From JANYCG01 sp031418395 (lineage in GTDB: Bacteria; Pseudomonadota; Gammaproteobacteria; Burkholderiales; Burkholderiaceae_C), in contig JANOXL010000124.1 in the NCBI GenBank assembly GCA_031418395.1, forward strand, positions 1 to 8,259: 8,259 bases of DNA. The letters run 5' to 3'. Both the position numbers and the translations under genes were made by a program. The notes below the pieces were generated by a model. It searched no databases and was not told the DNA's origin. It was given only the letters and a program-made list of their open reading frames with translations. Positions 1 through 4,340 of this stretch are shown piece by piece; the stretch's first letter is position 1, and every line of letters begins with the position of its first letter.

Positions 1-519
1 GCCATTGATGACGTAGTTGTCGCCTTTGCGCTCGATGCGGGTGGCGATGTTGGTGGCGTCGCTTGACGCCACATCCGGCTCGGTCATGGCGAAGGCGGAG
101 CGGATTTTGCCTTCCAGCAGGGGTTTGAGCCAGCGTGCCTTGTTTTCTTCAGAGCCATATCGCGCGATGGTTTCCATGTTGCCGGTGTCGGGCGCTGAGC
201 AGTTGAAAACCTCGCTGGACCACATCACGCGGCCCATGATTTCGGCCAGAGGTGCGTATTCCTGGTTGGTGAGGCCTGCGCCGCTGTAGCCGGAGGCGTG
301 GGCGCTGTCGACCGGCAAAAACAGGTTCCACAGGCCGGCGGCCTGGGCTTTGGGTTTGAGTTTTTCGATCGTTTCCAGCGGCGTCCAGCGTTTGCCCGCC
401 GTCGTATTGGCGACGATTTCGGCGTGGTACGCCGCTTCTGCCGGGTAAATGTGGTCGTCCATAAAACGCTGCAATCGGGCTTGCAGGTCTTTGGTTTTGG
501 GGGAAAAGTCAAAATCCAT
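1..519 (-). CDS. Acyl-CoA dehydrogenase, ACAD10/11 (LvaC-like) subfamily; N-terminal part only
   Basis: This is an FAD-dependent acyl-CoA dehydrogenase family flavoprotein, cut by the left window edge, with 173 codons present and no stop. The ATG at 519-517 follows a good ribosome binding site, GGAGATACCCC directly before the ATG. The visible part covers the helical N-terminal domain and the start of the middle beta domain. The signature segment TEPDVASSDATN lies at about residues 146-157 and is followed by YVING at the edge. From memory this segment, with SSD where many family members have GSD, closely matches human ACAD11, which separates this protein from ordinary fatty-acid acyl-CoA dehydrogenases. 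It lies 121 bp downstream of an APH-type kinase gene on the same strand, the same order as the two domains fused in ACAD10/11. By analogy with LvaC and ACAD11 it may act on a 4-phosphoacyl-CoA to give an enoyl-CoA; that role is inferred. The catalytic base and the C-terminal helical domain lie outside the window. Confidence 0.93.
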   Translation of the reverse strand, partial: MDFDFSPKTKDLQARLQRFMDDHIYPAEAAYHAEIVANTTAGKRWTPLETIEKLKPKAQAAGLWNLFLPVDSAHASGYSGAGLTNQEYAPLAEIMGRVMWSSEVFNCSAPDTGNMETIARYGSEENKARWLKPLLEGKIRSAFAMTEPDVASSDATNIATRIERKGDNYVING

Positions 520-640
520 GGGGTATCTCCGTTGGGGTTGTGATGTTGTGCTGGGGTTTTGACTCGAGTTTACGGGGCCATGCATGCGAGACCAGTCGCG
601 CGCCTGACTTTGAAAACGGTGAAAAGTCGAAAAACTTGAA
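520..640 (-). other. Spacer between kinase and acyl-CoA dehydrogenase genes
   Basis: This is a 121-bp non-coding gap inside the presumed operon. The only clear element is the GGAGATA ribosome binding site at its dehydrogenase end (about 523-530). I see short palindromes (ACTCGAGT at 562-569 and ATGCATGC around 580-587) but no GC-rich hairpin followed by T residues and no convincing -35/-10 pair, so readthrough from the kinase gene is the simplest reading. A gap this long is unusual for tightly coupled partners, and a secondary promoter cannot be excluded. Confidence 0.4.
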
Positions 641-1726
641 TCAAGCCTTTTGCGCAAACTGCCAGGCCAGCACGGCCAAAGGCCGTGCCCCGGCGCCAGA
701 GCTGACAGCCTGCGCACTGGAGGCGGTGCCCGCTTCGACGCGTTTGGCAATGCCCTGCAAAATCGCCGCCAGGCGGAACATGTTGTAGGCGACGAAGAAG
801 TTCCAGTCGGCCTTGAGTTCATCGGGCGTGGCGAACTGGGTGCGTTTGCAGTAGCGGCGGATGTAGTCTTCTTCACTCGGCAAGCCCAGGGCTTTGATGT
901 CCAGCCCGCCAATGCCGCGGCCCAATTCATGCGGCATGTGCCAGGTCATGCAGTGGTAGCTGAAGTCGGCCAGCGGGTGGCCCAGGGTGGAGAGTTCCCA
1001 ATCCAGCACGGCCACCACACGCGGCTCGGTGGCGTGGAACATCATGTTGTCCAGCCGGTAGTCGCCATGCACGATGCTGACCATCGACTCCGCGCGGGCA
1101 ATCGCCGGGATGTTCTGCGGTAGCCAGTCCATCAGGCGGTCCATCTCGGGAATAGGCTGCGTGATGGAGGCGACGTATTGTTTGCTCCAGCGGCCAATCT
1201 GCCGCTCAAAATAGTTGCCAGGTTTGCCAAAACCGGCCAGGCCGCGTTCGGCGAACTTGACGGTGTGCAGCGCGGCGATGACACGGTTCATTTCGTCATA
1301 AATCGCGTCGCGCTCGGGGTGACTCATCCCGGGCAGGGTCTGATCCCACATGACGCGACCGGTTTTGAACTCCATCACAAAGAACGCGCGGCCAATCACC
1401 GATTCGTCTTCACACAGGACATACATGGTGGGCACGGGTACGTCGCTGCCGGCCAGACCTTTCATCACCGCGTATTCCCGCTCCACCGCGTGCGCGGAAG
1501 GCAGCAGCTTGGCTACCGGGCCGGGTTTTGCGCGCATCACGTACTGCTGCGTGGGCGTGCTGAGTTTGTAAGTCGGGTTGGACTGGCCACCTTTGAAGGA
1601 CTCGACGGTGAGCGGCCCTTTAAAGCCGACGAGGTTTTTGTCGAGCCAGGCCGATAGGGCCTCAACATCAAACTTGTTTTTTTCGGCCACCGCTTGGGTG
1701 CCAACGAAATGATCGAAATTGCTCAT
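641..1726 (-). CDS. APH-fold phosphotransferase, ACAD10/11 kinase-domain (LvaA) type
   Basis: This 361-residue protein belongs to the aminoglycoside phosphotransferase/choline kinase-like family and is most like the group annotated as 'phosphotransferase family protein' beside acyl-CoA dehydrogenases. Visible features are a Gly-rich nucleotide loop (GGQSNPTY, about residues 46-53), the VMRAKP strand, a helix-C-like EREYAV segment, the catalytic loop HGDYRLDN (His220 to Asn227, with Asp222 as probable base) and the metal-binding DWE (Asp242 to Glu244) followed by LGHPLADF. All key kinase residues are present, so it should be active. Known relatives (LvaA; the ACAD10/11 N-terminal domain) phosphorylate the hydroxyl of 4-hydroxyacyl-CoAs; antibiotic resistance is unlikely in this context. 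It starts 20 bp after the Crp-type regulator gene, with GGAAAG 11 nt before the ATG, so the two are probably cotranscribed. The 4-hydroxyacyl-CoA substrate is an inference; the fold and family are secure. Confidence 0.93.
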   Translation of the reverse strand: MSNFDHFVGTQAVAEKNKFDVEALSAWLDKNLVGFKGPLTVESFKGGQSNPTYKLSTPTQQYVMRAKPGPVAKLLPSAHAVEREYAVMKGLAGSDVPVPTMYVLCEDESVIGRAFFVMEFKTGRVMWDQTLPGMSHPERDAIYDEMNRVIAALHTVKFAERGLAGFGKPGNYFERQIGRWSKQYVASITQPIPEMDRLMDWLPQNIPAIARAESMVSIVHGDYRLDNMMFHATEPRVVAVLDWELSTLGHPLADFSYHCMTWHMPHELGRGIGGLDIKALGLPSEEDYIRRYCKRTQFATPDELKADWNFFVAYNMFRLAAILQGIAKRVEAGTASSAQAVSSGAGARPLAVLAWQFAQKA

Positions 1727-1746
1727 CTGAATTCTGGCTTTCCGTT

Positions 1747-2466
1747 TTAGTTGTCGGCCTCAATGATATGCATCAACGCATCCCGGTTGCGCACCACCAA
1801 GCCACCTGGTTCGATGCGAATGACTTCTTCACGCTCCATCGATTTAAGTTCCTGGTTTACCCGCTGGCGCGAAGCACCGAGCAACTGGGCAAGTTCTTCC
1901 TGGGCGAGTTGCAGGCCGATGCGCATCTCCCGGCCATCGGCCAGGCTGGGCACGCCGTAGCTGCGTACCAGGTGCAGCAACTGCTTGGCCAGGCGGGCAC
2001 GCAAGGGCAGGGTGTTGAGGTCTTCGACCAAGCCAAACAAGATGCGAATGCGCCGCGCCTGCAGCCGCAACATGGCCTCGTACAGCTCAACGTGCACGGA
2101 CAGTATTTTTTTGAAATCTGCCTTGGCGACGCACAAGACGGTAGTGTCGCCGTGGGCGTAGGAGTCGTGGGTGCGGCTGTCGCCGTCAAAAATCGCGACG
2201 TCGCCAAACCAAATGCCGGGCTCGACGTAAGTAAGGGTGATTTGTTTGCCGGAAAGTGAGGTGGAGCTCACCCGCACGGCGCCGCGTGCGCAGGCGATCC
2301 ACTCATCAGGCGGGTCGCCCCGGGCGGCGATGAGTTCGCCGTCTTTGTAGCGTTTGACATAGGCGCAGCGCAGGATGTCGTGCCGCAGCGAGGGCGAGAG
2401 CGAGGTAAACCAGCGGCCCGAGTTGATGGCTTCGCGTTCGTCCAGGGTGAGGATGGGTTCAATCAT
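1747..2466 (-). CDS. Crp/Fnr-family transcriptional regulator
   Basis: This 239-residue DNA-binding regulator has the standard family layout: an N-terminal cyclic-nucleotide-binding-like beta barrel (about residues 20-140), a long dimerisation helix (about 140-170), and a C-terminal winged helix with its helix-turn-helix at about 186-210 (EELAQLLGASRQRVNQELK). The effector-pocket segment reads GDVAIFDGDSRTH (residues 88-100). Where E. coli CRP has Glu72 and Arg82-Ser83, this protein has Asp89 and Arg98-Thr99, so cAMP binding is doubtful. There is no N-terminal Cys cluster of the kind that holds the Fnr iron-sulphur centre. The recognition helix SRQRVNQ differs from SRETVGR of CRP, so a different DNA site is expected. 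The gene follows a 178-bp AT-rich region and precedes the kinase gene by 20 bp, which suggests it controls this catabolic operon and possibly itself. The ATG at 2466 is preceded only by a weak GGAAAAA purine run. Confidence 0.92.
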   Translation of the reverse strand: MIEPILTLDEREAINSGRWFTSLSPSLRHDILRCAYVKRYKDGELIAARGDPPDEWIACARGAVRVSSTSLSGKQITLTYVEPGIWFGDVAIFDGDSRTHDSYAHGDTTVLCVAKADFKKILSVHVELYEAMLRLQARRIRILFGLVEDLNTLPLRARLAKQLLHLVRSYGVPSLADGREMRIGLQLAQEELAQLLGASRQRVNQELKSMEREEVIRIEPGGLVVRNRDALMHIIEADN

Positions 2467-2481
2467 GGGATGGATTTTTCC

Positions 2482-2487
2482 ATTATA
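2482..2487 (-). promoter_or_regulatory. Candidate -10 box for the regulator operon
   Basis: A perfect TATAAT reads on the minus strand at 2487-2482, within a TTTATAATGG context, 15 nt before the regulator ATG. The usual -35 position (about 17 bp upstream) is only T-rich and does not resemble TTGACA. If used, it would give a very short 5' leader. In DNA this AT-rich a chance match is quite possible, and a second pairing (TTGTAC at 2564-2559 with TATAGC at 2540-2535, 18-bp spacer) is also plausible. Confidence 0.3.
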
Positions 2488-2590
2488 AAATCAAAATTTA
2501 AATAGAAAAATTGTACAAAACAATAACATAATTTGCTATATAAAGTCTAGCATAATATGTACAAATTACGAGACCATAGTGCCAAAATAA

Positions 2591-2608
2591 CCATCTAAAC
2601 TTAAATGG
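2591..2608 (-). terminator. Weak hairpin downstream of 3-hydroxyacyl-CoA dehydrogenase
   Basis: Reading the minus strand, CCATTTA and TAGATGG can pair (seven pairs including one U-G) around a four-base loop, followed by TTATTTT. It lies about 36 bp past the dehydrogenase stop codon, where a terminator would be expected. The stem is AT-rich and the T run is interrupted, so it would at best be a weak intrinsic terminator. Confidence 0.25.
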
Positions 2609-2644
2609 AAATATTTATTTATAATCTTCCCGCTTTTCCTTTCC

Positions 2645-4174
2645 TCATTCTTCCATATGCAACAAGCTCAGCCCGATCGCGCCACGGCGGCGCAGCCAGG
2701 GGCTGGGGCGGTAACGCGGGTCGCTGTAGACGGTTTGCATATTGAAGAGTACCTCCAGAATACTCGCTGGCCCGTACAAGTTGCCCATGGCCAGCGGCCC
2801 GCGCGGGTAACCCAGGCCCAGGGTAACGGCGGTTTCCAGGTCGGCTGGTGAACAAATGTTCTGCTGGCAGATGTCAGACGCGATGTTGACAATGTTGGCC
2901 ACCACACGCTGCGAGACAAAACCGGCGCTGTCACGGATCACACTGACAGCTTTGCCATCACGCGCCATCAACGCGTGGGCGGCCTCGCGCATGTCCGTGC
3001 GGGTGGCGGGGTTGGTGGCCAAGACGCGGCGTTGGGTGGTCGCGTCGTCGATCAACATGTCGATGCCCACCGTGCGACTCGGGTCCAGGCGGTCCACCAC
3101 GGCGACGGTGGTGATGTCAAACCCCAGGGGCGCGACGAGTGTCAGCGCCTGTTCGCTCGGCAACGCGCCAGTTTCGATTTTGGCACCCAGGTTTTTGAGC
3201 AATTGCAAAAGCTCGATGCGGCGTGCAGCTTTGGGGGAAACCCACACAGGAGGCAAATCTGCGATCACGGGCGCCGGGGCTTCAGCGGGCGTCTGCTGCG
3301 CGCCTTTGCCGCTGTCGGCGTATTTGTAAAAACCTTCGCCCGATTTGCGGCCCACCTGGCCACCCGCCAGGCGCTGCGCAGTAATCACACTTGGGCGGTA
3401 ACGTGGCTCTTCGTAATACTGGTGGTAGATCGATTCCATCACCGGATGGGAGACATCCAGCGCCGTCAAGTCCATCAGCTCAAAGGGCCCGAGTTTGAAG
3501 CCCACCTGGTCTTTCAAGATGCGGTCAATGGTGGCGAAATCGGCCACATTTTCACCCACGATACGCAGCGCTTCGGTGCCATAACCGCGCCCCGCGTGGT
3601 TCACGATGAAACCGGGTGTGTCCTGCGCCTGCACGGGCGTGTGGCCCATTTGGCGGGCATACTGGGTGAGTTGAATACACACGGCGGGGTCGGTTCTCAG
3701 CCCGGCGATCACTTCGACCACCTTCATCAGTGGCACCGGGTTGAAAAAGTGGAAACCTGCCAGGCGCTCGGGGTGTTTCAGCTTGGCGGCTAAGGCTGTG
3801 ACCGACAACGACGACGTGTTGCTGGCCATCACAGCTGCCGGTAGCAAAATGCCTTCGAGTTCAGCGAAGAGGGCCTGTTTGATGTCCAGGCGTTCGACAA
3901 TCGCCTCGACCACCAACGCGCATCCCGCAAGCGTCGCCAGGCTATCTGCGCAAATTAGGCGTGACTTTTGCGCCGCGAGTTGGGCTGCGTCGAGGCGACC
4001 TTTTTCGGCCAATTTGTCCCATTGGGCGCAAATGGCTTGGCGTGCCGCTTCGGCCGCGCCTGGCTGCACGTCGAACAAAAATACGTGGCTGCCGGCCTGT
4101 GCCGCAATTTGCGCTATGCCGCGCCCCATGGCGCCGCAGCCGATGATCGCTGTGGAGGTAAATGTCAGAATCAT
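2645..4174 (-). CDS. 3-hydroxyacyl-CoA dehydrogenase, two-domain PaaH-like type
   Basis: This soluble NAD-dependent enzyme oxidises (S)-3-hydroxyacyl-CoA to 3-ketoacyl-CoA, the third step of beta-oxidation. With the ATG at 4174-4172 it is 509 residues, close to the usual length of PaaH-like proteins. Visible features are the Rossmann motif GCGAMG (residues 12-17), the catalytic HFFNP motif with His142, the partner Glu154 (VPLMKVVE), PGFIVN (187-192), a first C-terminal helical domain ending at GRKSGEGFYKY, an Ala/Pro-rich hinge (PAEAPAP), and a second C-terminal domain from about residue 414 (DSAGFVSQR to GYPRGPLAMG). This ATG was chosen because the Rossmann strand starts right after it; an in-frame TTG at 4219 would add 15 residues of no recognisable value. 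The ribosome binding site before the ATG is poor, so the start is less certain than the family. The substrate could be a general fatty acyl-CoA, 3-hydroxyadipyl-CoA, or the hydration product of the neighbouring ACAD11-like module. Confidence 0.93.
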   Translation of the reverse strand: MILTFTSTAIIGCGAMGRGIAQIAAQAGSHVFLFDVQPGAAEAARQAICAQWDKLAEKGRLDAAQLAAQKSRLICADSLATLAGCALVVEAIVERLDIKQALFAELEGILLPAAVMASNTSSLSVTALAAKLKHPERLAGFHFFNPVPLMKVVEVIAGLRTDPAVCIQLTQYARQMGHTPVQAQDTPGFIVNHAGRGYGTEALRIVGENVADFATIDRILKDQVGFKLGPFELMDLTALDVSHPVMESIYHQYYEEPRYRPSVITAQRLAGGQVGRKSGEGFYKYADSGKGAQQTPAEAPAPVIADLPPVWVSPKAARRIELLQLLKNLGAKIETGALPSEQALTLVAPLGFDITTVAVVDRLDPSRTVGIDMLIDDATTQRRVLATNPATRTDMREAAHALMARDGKAVSVIRDSAGFVSQRVVANIVNIASDICQQNICSPADLETAVTLGLGYPRGPLAMGNLYGPASILEVLFNMQTVYSDPRYRPSPWLRRRGAIGLSLLHMEE

Positions 4175-4340
4175 GCTTTGATTATCAGGGAGCGGATTGT
4201 CCAAAAATTGCAGCCTCAAAACGGCTCACAAAACTGGGTATGAGTTTGACGCCCCTGATGATTGGTTATTACCCTAGGCGCAACAAAGCGTAAGCGGGAT
4301 GATTTTTGAGCGAGAATAATCCCAAACATCGGAATTCATC
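4175..4340. promoter_or_regulatory. Divergent intergenic region, 3-hydroxyacyl-CoA dehydrogenase / FimV-like gene
   Basis: This 166-bp gap separates two divergent genes and must hold both promoters. For the plus-strand gene, TTGACG at 4246-4251 with TATTAC at 4267-4272 is a possible pair, but the 15-bp spacer is short; an AATAAT at 4315-4320 lacks a -35 partner. For the minus-strand gene, GATAAT at 4186-4181 lies only six bases before the ATG, without a correctly spaced -35. None of these is convincing alone. Confidence 0.35.

Larger units (their letters stand above)
2467..2644 (-). promoter_or_regulatory. AT-rich control region upstream of the Crp-type regulator
   Basis: This 178-bp non-coding gap is strikingly AT-rich compared with the GC-rich genes on both sides. 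It lies between the stop of the 3-hydroxyacyl-CoA dehydrogenase and the start of the regulator, both on the minus strand. It holds two copies of TGTACAAA in the same orientation (2512-2519 and 2558-2565), each containing the palindrome TGTACA, with starts 46 bp apart. Between them is an inverted repeat, TGCTA-N9-TAGCA (2534-2552). These are candidate regulator sites, perhaps for autoregulation, but no known consensus is matched. A TATAAT box on the minus strand (2487-2482) lies about 15 nt before the ATG. Confidence 0.5.

Noticed and set aside
1178..1657. Plus-strand open frame of 159 codons opposite the kinase gene
   Set aside because: Antisense shadow of a gene with intact kinase motifs; no domain or ribosome binding site supports it.
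641..1726. Aminoglycoside resistance gene
   Set aside because: The APH fold is shared, but the Crp-type regulator and acyl-CoA dehydrogenase context and the resemblance to ACAD10/11 kinase domains point to acyl-CoA metabolism.
1768..2259. Plus-strand open frame of 163 codons opposite the Crp-type regulator
   Set aside because: Antisense shadow; the Gln/Gly/Val-rich product resembles no protein I know.
2467..2644. Remnant of an insertion sequence or phage attachment site in the AT-rich gap
   Set aside because: No terminal inverted repeats, target duplication, integrase fragment or tRNA end is visible; a regulatory region explains it better.
2975..3793. Long plus-strand open frame of 272 codons inside the 3-hydroxyacyl-CoA dehydrogenase gene
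   Set aside because: It lies wholly antisense to a gene with clear catalytic motifs, its translation has no recognisable domain (rich in His, Arg and Gly), and such open frames are common opposite GC-rich genes.
4246..4272. TTGACG/TATTAC as a firm promoter for the FimV-like gene
   Set aside because: The 15-bp spacer and four-of-six match in the -10 element are too weak for a separate call; it is mentioned only within the intergenic entry.
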